Below the pieces are notes generated by a model. It was not told the DNA's origin. It did not search any database and saw only the letters and a program-made list of their open reading frames with translations. This document shows, piece after piece, positions 12,201-21,459 of a stretch of DNA of 39,614 bases. Position numbers and translations under genes: made by a program. Origin of the DNA: a virus; IMG/VR virus record IMGVR_UViG_3300033992_000245, positions 1 through 39,614 of that record; one strand, 5' to 3'. How positions within the stretch are numbered: the first letter of the stretch is position 1; each line of letters starts with the position of its first letter.

Positions 12201-12972
12201 AGTAGCTGGAACGTTAACACACAGCGGTACAACTGCTAATATTTCTAACAATACTGCGGCACTGACTGCAAACATTGCATCAGCAGCAACTTTAGCTGCA
12301 ACACTAAAAACAGTTAACATTGGTACTGCTGGTGTTGCTACATCTATTGCCAACATTAATATTGGTTCTACCATAACAGGTGCGTTGGGTGTATTAACTG
12401 TTGGCAGTACACTGACTAATTTTAGAAGTACACAAACTGCAATTAATACTCAAAGTGCTGCGGTAGTTATTACAGGCGGCCTAGCAGTTGGCGATAACAT
12501 TGTTCTCGGCGACGGTGCAACTACTCGAGGAATTTTAGATGCAAATATAGTTTCAAATGGAACATTTGCAGCAGCAGGAGATGCACAATCCGGGTCATAC
12601 ATTTTACGAGGATTAGCAACTTCAACTTCTACATTTACTTTGACTGTGAATAACACTACTGCAACTACAAACAATCAAGTTATTCTTCCTGATAATTCTA
12701 GTTATATGTTTAAAGTATTTGCCACTGCAAAGTCTACTACCAGTAACGATGAAGGTGCATGGGAGTTTAGCGGATCTATTTCTAGATATGCAGGTGCAAA
12801 CACAACTGTGGTACGCACAGTTAACAAAACAAAAATTTGGGCAAGTCAGGCATACGATGTGAATGTTGTAGCTGATGCAGTAAACGGAGGTTTAAGTGTT
12901 CAAGCAATAGGCGTCGCAAGCGGCAGTGTACGATTTGTGGCAAAAGTGGAAACTGTTGAGGTTACGACCTGA
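6259..12972 (+). CDS. Giant fibre protein with beta-helix-like, LamG-like and repeat modules
   Basis: A 2237-residue protein starting with GTG; an AAGG-containing purine stretch at 6244-6253 and a late promoter at 6213-6220 precede it. Domain order: virion-anchor-like N-terminus; two Gly-rich repeats; a pectate-lyase-like right-handed beta-helix start (HFYVSEDGDNNASG, VNILAGTYVEEFPL, residues about 90-185); a concanavalin/LamG-like jelly-roll (YTVEAWIHL, WYHVMMSRD, LFINGNLEATT, GYLDELRIS, residues about 375-560); then about eleven further Gly-rich repeats and two copies of the 115-residue module (nt about 8677-9000 and 10984-11325). The C-terminal part is a separate domain ending KVETVEVTT. 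LamG and beta-helix domains usually bind or act on polysaccharide, so receptor binding at the cell surface is a fair inference. No catalytic residues could be assigned. Confidence 0.8.
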   Translation: MAQADFIVKNGAVVLNGLTATSTSTTTGALVVHGGIATSGRSTFGGPLFIINTTTSTSSLTGALVVAGGVGIQGDLIVQGVNLLKSDYHHFYVSEDGDNNASGKLPQSAVRTVKRGLELADAVGANAAVNILAGTYVEEFPLTVPAGVSVKGAGLRQVYVSPTTATNTQSAFLLNGETTISDFTVGGFYKPGYAFKFAPGAKITTRSPYVERFSVLTKGSNPTVGDPYGFDSNDAGGGAYLDGANVDPTSLEAAFLFNEATFIVPSSEAVHITNGTRVELLNGFSYFADKGIVGTSGSVGWGGQGRTRLRLANSTGTFTVGHNLHYVGSTGTLLASGLIDEVTSEYVYLDGKASGFVEAADRTGKTINVYNATVISSFERKFGTGAAYFTTDGDLLDIVSDADLQYGFSSYTVEAWIHLTQNNRKQYVVNKGLTPSTTFGLWVGADNKLAGQHGAIAFTSTNTLSTGTWYHVMMSRDLSNTNRLFINGNLEATTTSSANITNADSLTIGGYTGVPTLSLRGYLDELRISTTPRYTGSFTPPTSAYASDNSTTVLLHCDGANLSTSFTDDGLGSQNVYSTTGTYTAAVVASAQQISLADYRQFGGELRSIGSAVVYGNYGIYADGEGIDFKAIAFNMSHIGSGKDFTNDPSLAIQANEIVRLNGAKVYFQTVDHLGDFRVGPEFRINQRTGNVDFGTANFRLGPLSSLTISDGVNTSVLQPTSIQVGQLLLSGSTIQTISGNLTLNPAGSLTTIESDLQVNGALNFTGQILATSVENAVSTTTGALVVRGGVGIAKDLWVGGKATIVGDLVVRGTTTIVNSTQTSIVDPILDLGINPDGTDLTVDDGFDRGLLLHYNTGSGTSTYTRTFLGMDNNSETLIYKTGVITGPAGAYTPSFASSGTWGAAKFGTLELMRTDAGGLLNSGALKVAGGGSFAGDLYANRYFDSTGLIVSTATIGQYVVTQALAGADINIESGITYPGRGVITISNTSTLQTVTQRGSTTTVALTFANVTNSTGTTTGALVVTGGVGVGGNLYASNLYSNGSPVVTESSIGDLGVTALTAGTDTAVSSSTGVIVVWNTSTLDTVANRGSTTTAAITILNTASSTSTTSGALTVRGGVGITGDVYAANIYSNGIQVLTTETDTLESVTMRGAITPYAVTFSNTSQATISGSTKAVGISGGLYVGKKLYVNEFVTFMSSPIVGAIDSRSALTVNGTNQLQSWYDPVGGIVDLLWTGTGLTGYFQLLPAGSQTLALGANDVVKIAGGSSGSNFVGINTATATAQLEVGGDIKAANIYSNGSLVITNASLGTYGVTSLTTGSGIAVNTSTGAVIIESIDTLQLVTERGNSTTNAIIINNNTVSNSTSTGALVVSGGVGIGGQATIETALITVSLKGTPAATAVFENTTASTTTTDGAVVIYGGLGVGKQVRAAELYDSGNRVVTNVNPTAGSGITITDEISVGTATSFTINNTGVIAAVGSTYIGVSSATGIVTFTNLGVQTLTAGTDTSVSRTTGTVVVWNTSTLQSVTNRGATTTNAISISNNTDSNTSTAGALTVAGGVGIGRNLIVGGNAAIYGNLQVFGTQTYVNSTQTVVIDPVLSLGAGIDNTNLNVNDGFDRGVLLHYSTTASSSSTYDNHSFLGMDNASKKLVYKTDIWPGGFQEFPALFSNTGTWGAAQFGSLNLVNTTSATNTVSGALTVAGGAGIGGDLYVGNRIYAAGLEVLTTSSLGSGGIGVSQIFAGTDTAVSSNFGAITIWSTATLDSITSRTSSTNQIIYFNNTSQATNTATGSVQVAGGVSIKKNLYVEGSIFGAPGYIEHSEYAGASPGTNQWIKCLTWSLPNVGDSTTFKIKSAVKATASVVYSDNMDNDVLWVSYVKDAVSTVLGTVYWISESGEAALSVGTTNHTVTYDPISGDFEYWRRSTVAGGRIWTLITEEIPANTAYQTVTPAMIVNSSWAASVTSLGATATIDDPDVTSFEDLTVAGTLTHSGTTANISNNTAALTANIASAATLAATLKTVNIGTAGVATSIANINIGSTITGALGVLTVGSTLTNFRSTQTAINTQSAAVVITGGLAVGDNIVLGDGATTRGILDANIVSNGTFAAAGDAQSGSYILRGLATSTSTFTLTVNNTTATTNNQVILPDNSSYMFKVFATAKSTTSNDEGAWEFSGSISRYAGANTTVVRTVNKTKIWASQAYDVNVVADAVNGGLSVQAIGVASGSVRFVAKVETVEVTT
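8677..9000 (+). repeat. 115-residue fibre module, copy 2
   Basis: Contains NSTQTSIVDPILDLG, DDGFDRGLLLHY, FLGMDNNSETLIYKT and SGTWGAAKFGTLEL, in the same order as copies 1 and 3. It is closest to copy 3 in sequence (DGFDRGxLLHY, GTWGAAxFG). Confidence 0.78.
10984..11325 (+). repeat. 115-residue fibre module, copy 3
   Basis: Contains NSTQTVVIDPVLSLGAG, NDGFDRGVLLHY, FLGMDNASKKLVYKT and TGTWGAAQFGSLNL. Probably a recent duplicate of copy 2 in the same gene. Confidence 0.78.
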
Positions 12973-12984
12973 TAGTTTTGAACT

Positions 12985-12992
12985 AATAAATA
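12985..12992 (+). promoter_or_regulatory. T4-type late promoter (AATAAATA)
   Basis: AATAAATACT in the short gap between two giant fibre genes, 21 nt before the ATG of the collagen-like fibre. If the start lies about 6 nt downstream of the box, the leader would be about 15 nt long, with only a weak GAG as ribosome site (13006-13008). Confidence 0.7.
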
Positions 12993-13013
12993 CTGAATAA
13001 CAATTGAGTAACT

Positions 13014-16000
13014 ATGGCAATTAATTTTGATACCAGTCCACAAGGTAATGTAACACTGAAGTCTCCGACTACAGGTACAGTGACCTTAACCTTACCACAG
13101 AGTGCTAACACCAGCGGTTGGCTTATTGGTCTTGTCGATACACAGGGAACTTTGGCATTTATTGCCCCAGGAACCGGTGCAAGCGGCGTTTCTGGAGCCA
13201 CAGGTGCTACAGGACCAGTTGGTTCTACAGGTGCAACTGGTGCAACAGGTGCTACTGGTCTGCAGGGAGCAACAGGTGCTACTGGCCCAACAGGTGCTAC
13301 TGGTTCAACCGGTGCAACAGGTCTACGAGGTACAACTGGTGCCACAGGCCCACAAGGTACAACTGGTGCCACAGGTCCACAAGGTGCCACAGGTACTGCA
13401 GGTGGAGCAGGTGTAGGCGGCGGCACAGGTGCTACTGGTCCAACAGGTGCTACTGGTGCAACAGGTGCTACTGGATTGCCGGGAAGTACAGGTGCTACTG
13501 GTCTACGAGGCAGCACAGGATCAACAGGTCCTCAGGGTGCAACTGGTTATCCGGGTGCAACAGGTGCCACTGGCCCAATTGGTGCCACAGGTGGTGCGGG
13601 CGGTGTTGGTAATGCAGGTGCTACGGGTGCAACAGGACAACTTGGTGCTACAGGTGCAACTGGTCAAGCTGGTGCTACAGGTGGTATTGGTGCAACAGGT
13701 GCAACAGGACAGCGTGGATCAACGGGTGTCCAGGGTGCAACAGGTGCTGCGGGTAACGTTGGTAATGCAGGCTCTACAGGTGCTACAGGTGCTACTGGCT
13801 TTACAGGTGCAACTGGTGCCACTGGTTTGCAAGGTGCAACTGGTGCCACTGGTTTGCAAGGTGCAACTGGTGCAGCTGGCTCTAATGGTAGTATAGGTGG
13901 AACAGGTGCTACTGGACTAGGATATGATATTACCAGTTCAACATCAAACACTAATGCAACCGGCAGCAAGACTTGGACAGTAAACAAAGCCAGTGCGTTC
14001 AGTGTGGGTATGCGTGTTCGCATTGTGTATCCAGCTATTCCAGTTAACTACATGGAAGGTACTATTACAGGCATTGTAGGTTTAGCAATCACTGTGAACG
14101 TAGACTATGTTGGTGGGACTAACGGTGCTGGACCATATGCAAACTGGACTATCGATGTTACTGGTATGTTTGGTTCAACCGGTGCAACAGGACCGGTAGG
14201 TTCTACTGGTTTAACAGGAACTACCGGAGCACAAGGTACCGGAGGCGGTACAGGTGCTACAGGTGCAACTGGTATACAAGGAAATCAAGGTACAACTGGT
14301 GCCACAGGACCTACAGGCGGTGCTGGTGCAAACGGTGGAACAGGTGCAATAGGATCAACAGGTGCTACTGGATTTACAGGTGCAACCGGTGCCACAGGTG
14401 CAACTGGCCTAACAGGTTCAACAGGTGCTACTGGCCCAACAGGTACTGGAGGCAGTACAGGTGCAACAGGTGCTACCGGCCTAACAGGATCAACAGGTAT
14501 TACTGGTGCAGGATATTGGACTCCAATTATCAGTGCAGGCATTACATCTACTAACTATTCTCTATTCACTAAAACTGGTGGAACTAACGGAAACTGGGAT
14601 GTACAAGTTTATTCAGCGGAAGGATTCGTCCGCGGTGCATATGCAAGTGCCAGTGTTAACAACACCACTGGTCGTGCAATGTTTGGTCTTAACTCTGACC
14701 CAGCAAACAACGCCAGCTTTGACACACTTGATTATGCAATCTATTTTAATGCCGGCACCGTGGCAATTTATGAAGCAGGTGCATCAGTATTAACTGGTGG
14801 TGCATATACTACTGCTGACAAATTTACAATCACATACGACGGTGGCAATGTTAGATACTGGCAAAATGCAACACTGTTAAAAACAACAGCAAGAGCTGTT
14901 TCTAGTTCTCCGCTACATTTTGACTCTAGTTTACAAACTACTGCGGTGGCAATTACTAATGTGGCATTTGGTGCAATGGGAGAAATTGGTGCAACAGGTC
15001 AAGCAGGTGCAGGTATTGGTGCAGGCAGTGCTAATCAGGTTGTTTATAAAGACAGTGGTAACTTATTTGCAGGCAGTGCAAACTTAACGTTTGACGGTAC
15101 TAATTTAAACATTGGTGGTGGCCTAAGATTTGACGGTAAGACATCGTGGGATCATGTTGAAACAACACTGAGTGGCGGCCCAACTTTATCATTTAATGCA
15201 CTAGGTGCACCGGGAAAGAAACACGCAAACTATCTTGATGAGAATTTCTTTAACGGAACTAACAGTATTGCAGTTTACGATAACGCAAGTTCTGGACAAA
15301 CTGCTATCACTCGAATTGCAGCACCGTCGGGTACTCCTACTACTTCTGGATTTGTGTTGCAGGTACAGCATACAGGCAGCAGTCAAAGTCCCGGATTCGG
15401 CGGATTCTACTTTGCTGTAGGCACTAGAGCCAATGCAATTTTAGTAGCAAGATTTAAAGCTAGACTGCCGGCTGGCTACACGTTAACCTGGGCAAGTAAT
15501 TCTATCGGAACAAACGGCCAAAGCTATTGGGCAACAAACAATGTAGGCACAGGCAAGTGGGAAGAATACGCATATGTAGTAATCTGCGGTGATTCAGGAA
15601 CATTCAGTTCAACGCACTTCTTCTACGTTACTGGTAGTCCAACACCTACAGCAGGTGCTCCTTTAACATGGTACATCTGCTCCGCAGCAATATATGATGC
15701 AACTGATCAACGAACTGACATTCTTTACTTAGATCGTGCATCCGGTGCAGCTAACATCAAAGGTTACGGAGAAGGTCAAGTTATTATTGACGGCTCTACT
15801 ACGGGCAAAGGCGTATATTTAAATCACTATGTAAATGCTGATGTCTATGCTGCCGGTGGTGGCGGCAAGATGCGAATTGGTAGTACTGCGGCACCTGTTT
15901 TTGAATTAGATGTTGCTGGTGAAGCAGCATTCCAGGGATATGTAAGAATTACTGCAACATCAGGAGTACAAAGTCTGTTGATGGGTAATCAGGACAGCTC

Positions 16001-19000
16001 GGGTGCTAACAACCCTAGCGTGATCCGTGCAGCCAACGGTACTTTAACTTTTGGTAACGGAAACAGTTGGACAACTACTGGCGGCACTATTACTGATTTT
16101 GCTACATGGGCTCCTACAGGTAGTACATTAAACGGCAGCGGAGTTGGAGTCCCTGCCCTAACAATTAATACAACAGGTGCCGGAAACTGGTCAGAAGGTA
16201 TTAGAGTTAATCCTAATGCAAATACATACTCAGCTATTTTATTCCCACTAGTTGCAGGTAGTACAACTGCATGGTTTGTTGGTAAGATGGCGACTTCTGT
16301 TTATAATGATGGCTTTGTCATTATGAAGAACGGATTTACTGGAGGTATTGCAGCAAGGGCCGATGCAGCGTTTGATATAAGTGCGTCCACTGGTAGAACA
16401 ACATTTGGTTATAATCCGTATGTGGGTACTAACGTTATCTGGCATGCCGGTAACCTGACCAACGTTAACCAGTTAAGCAACGGCCCGGGATTTGTCACAG
16501 GTGGCGGTGCAGCCACATTCCAATATGTGTTAACTACCAACGGTGGTTTAACTGACAATAATAATGGTTTAAAAGTTTACGCACCGGGTGGTGGATCATA
16601 TGTTACTGGCACAAGCACAGTAACAGGTGCAATTAAGATTAGATTACCGCAGTTTAGATCATCTACAATGATGCGAATGACTGTCAAGATCTACGAATAC
16701 GCAGGCGGCAATGCAGGCACAAGTAGAACAATTGAACTAGGTGGTTACAACTACGGACCAGGTGGTTGGTACAACGTTTTTGCACATCAGATCACACATG
16801 GCGGCGGAGACTTAAATGTCCGTTGGGGCCACGACGGCACAAGAAATGCAATTTGGATTGGTGAAACTAGCACAGCATGGACGTATCCTCAGGTATTCAT
16901 TACTGAATTCCAAGCTGGATATAATGCCTACGGTAATACAGACTGGAATGATGATTGGGCAATTACTTTCCCAACAGCATTTGACACTGTGGAAACCGGC
17001 CCAGTTACTGCGGCACGAGCACACACTAATTACAGTTTAACTAACCTAAGTCAGTTAAGCAACGGTCCGGGATACATTACTGCGTACTACACTAGCCCGC
17101 TAGATTTCCGCGGCGGTAAGCACATGTTCCATTCAAGCGGAACTGGGGCAAGCACTATTAACAGTGATTCTTATGCACTGCAAGTTGGCCCTGCAACTAG
17201 TCGTGTAACAACTGCAAACAGTTACTACGGCGGCATTGCATTTAACCACTTGCTAAACTACTCAGGCGGAACACTGAATGCAGACAATACCAGCTATAAT
17301 ATTTCACCACATGCCTGGGTAGGTTTAAGACTGCACGATACTCCGGGTAGCGAGCGTAGCTTCTTGGTATTTGCAACTAAGCCAGGTACAGGTACAACTG
17401 GTGGCGGAACTGATCTTCCTATCGAACGCATGACCATCGATCCAGTTGATGGATTTGTGGGTATTAACGTTACTGATCCTACAACAAGATTACATATTAA
17501 CGGAGATACTAGACACCAAGGCGATAGTAGATCATATTTTGGACCAAACAGTTCCTGGGGTGCCGATTTAATTATTGGCGGTAACGGCCGCACTGATGCG
17601 ACTCGTGCTACTGTGGCAGCAACTAACGGCAACCTGCACATTGATGCAGCCAACGGTTACGATCTATACTTAAACTATTACAGTGGTCGACCTATCTATA
17701 CTAGAGGTAGTGCATTTACCAACTGGGATAGCGGCAACTTAACTAACCTAAGTCAGTTAACTAACGGACCCGGATTTATTACCAGCAGCGGTAGTGTTGA
17801 TAACCTAGGTGGAATTTATTACGACAGGTTTGTCTACGGTGATAACTCAACTAAGACTAGAGAAACAGGATTAACAGCAGCGTTACCATCCGGATTCTAT
17901 AACGCCTATAACAACGGCACACCGACCGGTACTTGGTATACCGCATTACATACTCGTCATACCAACACCGGTAATAACTTTGGTAATCAGTGGGCTGCTA
18001 GTTTCTATGACGACGGTGAAATTTACAACAGACGTATTGAAAACGGCAGTTACGGTACATGGCGTAGAATTTGGAACAACTTCAACTTAACAAATCTGAG
18101 TCAGTTGACTAACGGACCTGGATTCTTAGGCAAGTTTGGTAATGCATATTATCAAGTAGACACTTGGTTGCAGTTAACAGGCAATCATGGTCTGTACGCA
18201 CCAATTGGCGGCTTTAATAATGCACCACATTTTTATCCAAACCCTAACAGCTACGGTTCATGGTATTCTGAAGGACGTAAAAACGGTTGGGGTGGTATTG
18301 AATTTACAGGATATATTAGCGGTAACGTATCGTTAATGATAAACTCAAATACTACTGGATTCCATAACAACAGTTACGGATGGCAGTGGAGATGGGATCA
18401 GGGAACAATTTACGTTAACCGTTCAACTTACGGTGCTGGTACACAATATACTGTATGGGATAGTGGTAATTTAACTAACCTAAGTCAGTTAACCAACGGA
18501 CCTGGATTTATTACCTCAGGCGGTGCAGTAAGCAGCATACAAAACGGTGCTAACTTTATAGGACCTAGTGTATGGCCAAGTGCGGCATTTGGTTATCAAT
18601 ACAGTGGTGGTACAGTTAATTGGGGATTCTCATCAACTGGCGGCCAAGTTAACGTATATGCAGATGGTAATTTCTATGCAACTGACAGCCAACATTTAGT
18701 ATGGCATGCAGGAAACTTATCCAACCTAAGTCAGTTGAGTAACGGACCTGGTTATGTGGTCAACGGCCAAGGCAGTGTTACATTTAGTGATATCTATAAC
18801 AACGGCTGGTTCCGTAATAATAATGCCGGCCAGGGTCTATATAATCAAGCAACGGCTAACCATTGGTACAGTATCAACGGAAACTATTGGGATGCAGGCC
18901 AGCAAGGCACTGGTGGTATTAGATTACGTAACGGTTATCAAGGCACCGTTATGGGTTACCTATATGGTACTACTGGTAATGAATTTGGTTTATTAAACAG

Positions 19001-20024
19001 TTCAGGTAACTGGCAGTTGCGTATGGAAGCTGGCAATGCCAACATGGAACTGTATCGTATTACATACTTAGACGATGCAAGAGCCTATATCTATTATGAT
19101 AGAAACAATACTGGTTACTATACTGACCCTGCAAGTACCAGTAACGTAAACGTACTTAACACAGAAGGTACCACAGTTCGTTGGTTGAGCTTTAAAGGCG
19201 AAGGCGGGGATAGCGGTAACGGAACTCGTGCTTACTCGATATTCCAAGAAGGCGGCGGCTGGGGATTCCCATACCCTGACTTAAGAATTGCATTCCATAC
19301 TGGTCTAAAGTTTGGTGCAAACCTTAGCTACGAAGGTATGCGTTTCTACACAGACTACGATATGAGTGGTCGTGTTATGCAGGTCAACGGTAGCAGCAAT
19401 TACATCTTTATAGATCGCTGGATAAACGTTTCCGGACATCAAGGAATTTATTCCGATACAAACGGTGCTCACATATATCCAAACAACGGTGACTACGGTT
19501 CTTGGCGTATGGACGGAACTCGTAACGGCTGGTATGGTATCTATTTTGCATCTGGTTCTACACTGATGATGAACGACGGTGACGGAGGTATTCATCGTTC
19601 GGGCAACGGTTGGAGAATTTATCACAGCGGAAATAACCTGTACGCACGTGGTGAAGTTACCGCCTACTGGTCCGATCGTAGATTAAAGCAGAACATCAAA
19701 CCTCTAGAAAAAGGATCCGGTTTAGCATTAGTTGATCGTCTAGTACCGTCTAGCTTCGAATGGAACGAATTAGCAACCAAAGTCAATGACGGTTTCTACG
19801 AAGGGCAGGTCGAAACTGCACTGATTGCACAAGAAGTACAAGAAATTTTACCAATTGCCGTAGCTGAAAACAAAGCAGGTAGATGTGCTGGCAAAGATTC
19901 TAACATCGAGAGTTACCTAACTGTTAAATACGACAAGATTACGCCGTTCTTAATCCAGGCGATTAAAGATCTAAAAGCTGAAATTGATGAACTCAAGGAA
20001 ATAATAAAAAATGGCACTAATTAA
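13014..20024 (+). CDS. Collagen-like tail fibre with C-terminal S74 self-cleaving chaperone
   Basis: A 2336-residue protein. After a short N-terminal domain come about 83 uninterrupted Gly-X-Y triplets (residues 55-303, mostly GAT, GST, GLQ, GPT). A small beta domain follows, then about 38 more triplets (387-500). Next are mixed beta domains, one with a carbohydrate-binding-module look (nt about 15235-15720). Six copies of a [18 protein letters not shown] motif lie between nt 16447 and 18760. The C-terminus is a peptidase S74 / endosialidase-type intramolecular chaperone: [10 protein letters not shown] with Ser2220-Asp2221, then a terminal coiled coil ([20 protein letters not shown]). In this family the chaperone folds the trimer, then cuts before the Ser, here predicted to release 117 residues. 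It is therefore a trimeric host-recognition fibre. The next gene overlaps its last 14 nt. Confidence 0.88.
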   Translation: MAINFDTSPQGNVTLKSPTTGTVTLTLPQSANTSGWLIGLVDTQGTLAFIAPGTGASGVSGATGATGPVGSTGATGATGATGLQGATGATGPTGATGSTGATGLRGTTGATGPQGTTGATGPQGATGTAGGAGVGGGTGATGPTGATGATGATGLPGSTGATGLRGSTGSTGPQGATGYPGATGATGPIGATGGAGGVGNAGATGATGQLGATGATGQAGATGGIGATGATGQRGSTGVQGATGAAGNVGNAGSTGATGATGFTGATGATGLQGATGATGLQGATGAAGSNGSIGGTGATGLGYDITSSTSNTNATGSKTWTVNKASAFSVGMRVRIVYPAIPVNYMEGTITGIVGLAITVNVDYVGGTNGAGPYANWTIDVTGMFGSTGATGPVGSTGLTGTTGAQGTGGGTGATGATGIQGNQGTTGATGPTGGAGANGGTGAIGSTGATGFTGATGATGATGLTGSTGATGPTGTGGSTGATGATGLTGSTGITGAGYWTPIISAGITSTNYSLFTKTGGTNGNWDVQVYSAEGFVRGAYASASVNNTTGRAMFGLNSDPANNASFDTLDYAIYFNAGTVAIYEAGASVLTGGAYTTADKFTITYDGGNVRYWQNATLLKTTARAVSSSPLHFDSSLQTTAVAITNVAFGAMGEIGATGQAGAGIGAGSANQVVYKDSGNLFAGSANLTFDGTNLNIGGGLRFDGKTSWDHVETTLSGGPTLSFNALGAPGKKHANYLDENFFNGTNSIAVYDNASSGQTAITRIAAPSGTPTTSGFVLQVQHTGSSQSPGFGGFYFAVGTRANAILVARFKARLPAGYTLTWASNSIGTNGQSYWATNNVGTGKWEEYAYVVICGDSGTFSSTHFFYVTGSPTPTAGAPLTWYICSAAIYDATDQRTDILYLDRASGAANIKGYGEGQVIIDGSTTGKGVYLNHYVNADVYAAGGGGKMRIGSTAAPVFELDVAGEAAFQGYVRITATSGVQSLLMGNQDSSGANNPSVIRAANGTLTFGNGNSWTTTGGTITDFATWAPTGSTLNGSGVGVPALTINTTGAGNWSEGIRVNPNANTYSAILFPLVAGSTTAWFVGKMATSVYNDGFVIMKNGFTGGIAARADAAFDISASTGRTTFGYNPYVGTNVIWHAGNLTNVNQLSNGPGFVTGGGAATFQYVLTTNGGLTDNNNGLKVYAPGGGSYVTGTSTVTGAIKIRLPQFRSSTMMRMTVKIYEYAGGNAGTSRTIELGGYNYGPGGWYNVFAHQITHGGGDLNVRWGHDGTRNAIWIGETSTAWTYPQVFITEFQAGYNAYGNTDWNDDWAITFPTAFDTVETGPVTAARAHTNYSLTNLSQLSNGPGYITAYYTSPLDFRGGKHMFHSSGTGASTINSDSYALQVGPATSRVTTANSYYGGIAFNHLLNYSGGTLNADNTSYNISPHAWVGLRLHDTPGSERSFLVFATKPGTGTTGGGTDLPIERMTIDPVDGFVGINVTDPTTRLHINGDTRHQGDSRSYFGPNSSWGADLIIGGNGRTDATRATVAATNGNLHIDAANGYDLYLNYYSGRPIYTRGSAFTNWDSGNLTNLSQLTNGPGFITSSGSVDNLGGIYYDRFVYGDNSTKTRETGLTAALPSGFYNAYNNGTPTGTWYTALHTRHTNTGNNFGNQWAASFYDDGEIYNRRIENGSYGTWRRIWNNFNLTNLSQLTNGPGFLGKFGNAYYQVDTWLQLTGNHGLYAPIGGFNNAPHFYPNPNSYGSWYSEGRKNGWGGIEFTGYISGNVSLMINSNTTGFHNNSYGWQWRWDQGTIYVNRSTYGAGTQYTVWDSGNLTNLSQLTNGPGFITSGGAVSSIQNGANFIGPSVWPSAAFGYQYSGGTVNWGFSSTGGQVNVYADGNFYATDSQHLVWHAGNLSNLSQLSNGPGYVVNGQGSVTFSDIYNNGWFRNNNAGQGLYNQATANHWYSINGNYWDAGQQGTGGIRLRNGYQGTVMGYLYGTTGNEFGLLNSSGNWQLRMEAGNANMELYRITYLDDARAYIYYDRNNTGYYTDPASTSNVNVLNTEGTTVRWLSFKGEGGDSGNGTRAYSIFQEGGGWGFPYPDLRIAFHTGLKFGANLSYEGMRFYTDYDMSGRVMQVNGSSNYIFIDRWINVSGHQGIYSDTNGAHIYPNNGDYGSWRMDGTRNGWYGIYFASGSTLMMNDGDGGIHRSGNGWRIYHSGNNLYARGEVTAYWSDRRLKQNIKPLEKGSGLALVDRLVPSSFEWNELATKVNDGFYEGQVETALIAQEVQEILPIAVAENKAGRCAGKDSNIESYLTVKYDKITPFLIQAIKDLKAEIDELKEIIKNGTN
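13176..13922 (+). repeat. Collagen-like Gly-X-Y triplet repeat tract 1
   Basis: About 83 consecutive Gly-X-Y codon triplets. The DNA is near-repetitive in units such as ggtgcaacaggtgctactgg. Threonine dominates the Y position. Proline is mainly at X (GPT, GPQ, GPV, GPI); only two triplets, GLP and GYP, have it at Y. Such tracts form triple-helical rods and are prone to length change by recombination. Confidence 0.9.
14172..14512 (+). repeat. Collagen-like Gly-X-Y triplet repeat tract 2
   Basis: A second run of about 38 Gly-X-Y triplets, separated from tract 1 by an 83-residue non-collagen domain. It has no proline at the Y position. It ends at GITGAGYW, where a globular domain starts. Confidence 0.88.
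16447..18760 (+). repeat. Six NLSQLxNGPGF motifs in the collagen-like fibre
   Basis: The motif (W-D/H-S/A-G)[14 protein letters not shown]/Y occurs near nt 16450, 17037, 17740, 18085, 18468 and 18715, separating variable domains of unequal length. It looks like a linker module that lets receptor-facing domains be exchanged. DNA identity between copies (for example ctaacctaagtcagtt) would help recombination. Confidence 0.85.
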
Positions 20025-20409
20025 AAGGTATGAACTTGCTAATGGTATTGACGCCGACTCTGCGTACCATGTAATAAGTCAAGTTATAACACATAAGATT
20101 CCAACAGATATTCCGGATCCGGGAGGTGTTAGACCGGCTAACTGTCCTGATTGGCAGTGGAAAAAAGGATACTACGGTAGAGTATGCGTACAGGTATTTT
20201 ATAATAAAGCTGCAAGAGATGCAGGCAAATTACCAATTGCACATATTGGAGTTTATCCTACAGATGTACCTGCAGACATGCGAGTTGAAACCAAATCAGA
20301 AACTAATTTCTGGATGTCTATTGACATGGCATCTACAAAAACAGTGGTAGAACAAGCATATGATTTCTTAAAAACTCTAAATTACTATAGCGATGCAGTA
20401 GAGGATTGA
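20011..20409 (+). CDS. Small conserved-looking protein downstream of fibre, unknown function
   Basis: A 132-residue protein whose ATG lies inside the last codons of the collagen-like fibre gene (14-nt overlap), so it is probably translated by coupling. AAGGAAAT at 19996-20003 is a usable ribosome site. It is a soluble-looking mixed alpha/beta protein with several Trp and Tyr residues ([20 protein letters not shown], around residues 47-66), no signal peptide and no membrane segment. I do not recognise a family. Its position at the end of the fibre gene suggests a fibre chaperone, assembly factor or small fibre-tip protein, as with T4 gp38 or gp57A, but no similarity to those is visible. Confidence 0.7.
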   Translation: MALIKRYELANGIDADSAYHVISQVITHKIPTDIPDPGGVRPANCPDWQWKKGYYGRVCVQVFYNKAARDAGKLPIAHIGVYPTDVPADMRVETKSETNFWMSIDMASTKTVVEQAYDFLKTLNYYSDAVED

Positions 20410-20411
20410 TT

Positions 20412-20804
20412 ATGGCAGTTACTTACACATGGCAAATTACTTCTCTTAGAACTAGAACTGAAGGCGAAAATCTTAATGCAGTAGTGCAAACTTATTGGAA
20501 AAAGACCGGCACTGACGAGAACGGTAATTCTGGAACGTTTGAAGGTGCAACACCTTTTTCTGCAGCCAGTGTGCCAGCAGGAGAGTTTATTGCTTTTGAA
20601 CAACTGACTGAAGAAACTGTGTTAAATTGGATTAAAGCAGTAGTAGTGGGCGATTACGAACAGCATGTTAATGCAAGAATACAAGATAAAATAAACAGTG
20701 CCGCAATTTCTCAACCAGAATTGCCGTGGGCACCAGGTAAAGGAACAGCGTCTATTGCTGAACCGGGAGCAGCATCTGTTGCCGACCCGTCTTTACAACC
20801 TTAA
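20412..20804 (+). CDS. TYTW-family protein, copy 1
   Basis: A 130-residue protein starting at ATG 20412, two bases after the previous stop, with GAGG at 20401-20404 as ribosome site. The N-terminus MAVTYTWQI matches those of the genes at 21076 (MATTYTWDI) and 22028 (MITYTWEF). All three share an early Asn-x-Val, an acidic Gly turn (DENG or DGEG) and a later LTxExVxxWI-like helix, so they are paralogues. This copy has an Ala/Pro-rich C-terminal tail with PELPWAPGKG. No catalytic motif, signal or membrane segment is seen. Function is unknown; clustering behind the fibre genes suggests a virion-associated or fibre-accessory role. Confidence 0.75.
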   Translation: MAVTYTWQITSLRTRTEGENLNAVVQTYWKKTGTDENGNSGTFEGATPFSAASVPAGEFIAFEQLTEETVLNWIKAVVVGDYEQHVNARIQDKINSAAISQPELPWAPGKGTASIAEPGAASVADPSLQP

Positions 20805-20813
20805 ACTCAGAAA

Positions 20814-20836
20814 ATACCAATAGATTATATTGGTAT
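20814..20836 (+). promoter_or_regulatory. Perfect 9-bp inverted repeat abutting a late promoter
   Basis: ATACCAATA, loop GATTA, TATTGGTAT: a perfect 9-bp inverted repeat with a 5-nt loop. Its last T is the first T of the TATAAATA box. There is no following U-run, so it is not a standard terminator. It could be an mRNA 3'-end stabiliser for the upstream gene or a protein-binding site at the promoter. Confidence 0.6.
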
Positions 20837-20843
20837 ATAAATA
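20836..20843 (+). promoter_or_regulatory. Consensus T4 late promoter (TATAAATA)
   Basis: The only exact TATAAATA among the late promoters listed here. It is placed 21 nt before the ATG at 20865, with GGAG at 20856-20859 as ribosome site. This should be one of the strongest late promoters in the window. Confidence 0.8.
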
Positions 20844-20864
20844 ATATACCTTAACGGAGCTTTT

Positions 20865-21047
20865 ATGAACAAGATTAATTTAACTTTAGATATGAACGAA
20901 CTAAACACCATCATGGCGGGTTTAGGCAAACTACCTTACGAACAATGCTTTGCTGTTGTTGACTCAATCCGTCAGCAAGTCGCACCGCAACTTCAAGAAC
21001 AACAGGCCGCAGGCGGCCAAGGTGCAATGGGACCTGGTAAAGAATAA
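20865..21047 (+). CDS. 60-residue phage protein of unknown function
   Basis: A short protein with an exact late promoter and a good ribosome site (GGAG at 20856-20859, 5 nt before ATG). The N-terminal half reads as a beta strand and two helices (MNKINLTLDMNELNTIMAGL, then KLPYEQCFAVVDSIRQQV). The C-terminal half is Gln/Gly-rich and probably disordered (QEQQAAGGQGAMGPGKE). Proteins of this pattern (NKIxLxLxxxELxxIxxxLGKLPYEQ) are common as small hypothetical proteins in large phages. The promoter strength suggests it is abundant late in infection. Function is unknown. The promoter of the next gene overlaps its stop codon. Confidence 0.78.
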   Translation: MNKINLTLDMNELNTIMAGLGKLPYEQCFAVVDSIRQQVAPQLQEQQAAGGQGAMGPGKE

Positions 21048-21050
21048 ATA
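21043..21050 (+). promoter_or_regulatory. T4-type late promoter (AATAAATA)
   Basis: AATAAATACT, with the TAA of the box used as the stop codon of the upstream 60-residue gene. ATG follows at 21076 with GGAG at 21066-21069. Confidence 0.72.
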
Positions 21051-21075
21051 CTAGTTTAGTACAGCGGAGAAAACA

Positions 21076-21459
21076 ATGGCAACAACTTATACCTGGGATA
21101 TTGAGAACGTAGATTTAATAAGTTCTCACAACGGAAATGAAAACGTAGTATTTCGTGTCACATGGAAATGCACAGCAGACGACGGTGAAGGAAATTCTAA
21201 GTATCAGGTAGGAATTGTAGAACTTAACCCTAATGTGAATTCTGAAGTATTTGTGTCAATTGACAACGTAACTAAACAAGATATTATTGGCTGGGTTAAA
21301 AATACTGTAGCAGTTTCTGTAATTGAAAGAGACTTACTGCCTAATGTTACTACTATTACTTTTTCAGGAACAGATACCACAACAGCCACTACAGTAGCCG
21401 AAGCAATGGCTAGCACTATTGCAAAACGAACAGCAACTCCTGACCCAAATAATACATGA
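21076..21459 (+). CDS. TYTW-family protein, copy 2
   Basis: A 127-residue paralogue of the genes at 20412 and 22028 (MATTYTWDI start, DGEGNS turn, then VTKQDIIGWVKNTV). It has its own late promoter and GGAG ribosome site. The C-terminal tail is Thr/Ala-rich (FSGTDTTTATT onward) and differs from the other copies. Its stop overlaps the start of the oxygenase gene by ATGA, so the two are translationally coupled. Function is unknown. Confidence 0.75.
   Translation: MATTYTWDIENVDLISSHNGNENVVFRVTWKCTADDGEGNSKYQVGIVELNPNVNSEVFVSIDNVTKQDIIGWVKNTVAVSVIERDLLPNVTTITFSGTDTTTATTVAEAMASTIAKRTATPDPNNT

Noticed and set aside
3952-12674. Many antisense frames of 60-115 codons across the fibre genes
   Set aside because: Low-complexity Pro/Thr/Val products repeated wherever the Gly-rich repeat occurs; these are shadows of the repeat.
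13176-14512. CRISPR-like short repeats
   Set aside because: Repeats are in frame, codon-sized Gly-X-Y units without constant-length unique spacers, and there are no cas genes.
12983-14542. Long open frames on both strands over the collagen-like tract
   Set aside because: They mirror the triplet repeat (Pro/Ala/Val-rich or Gln/Val/Leu-rich translations), lack ribosome sites and lie inside a clearly coding fibre gene.
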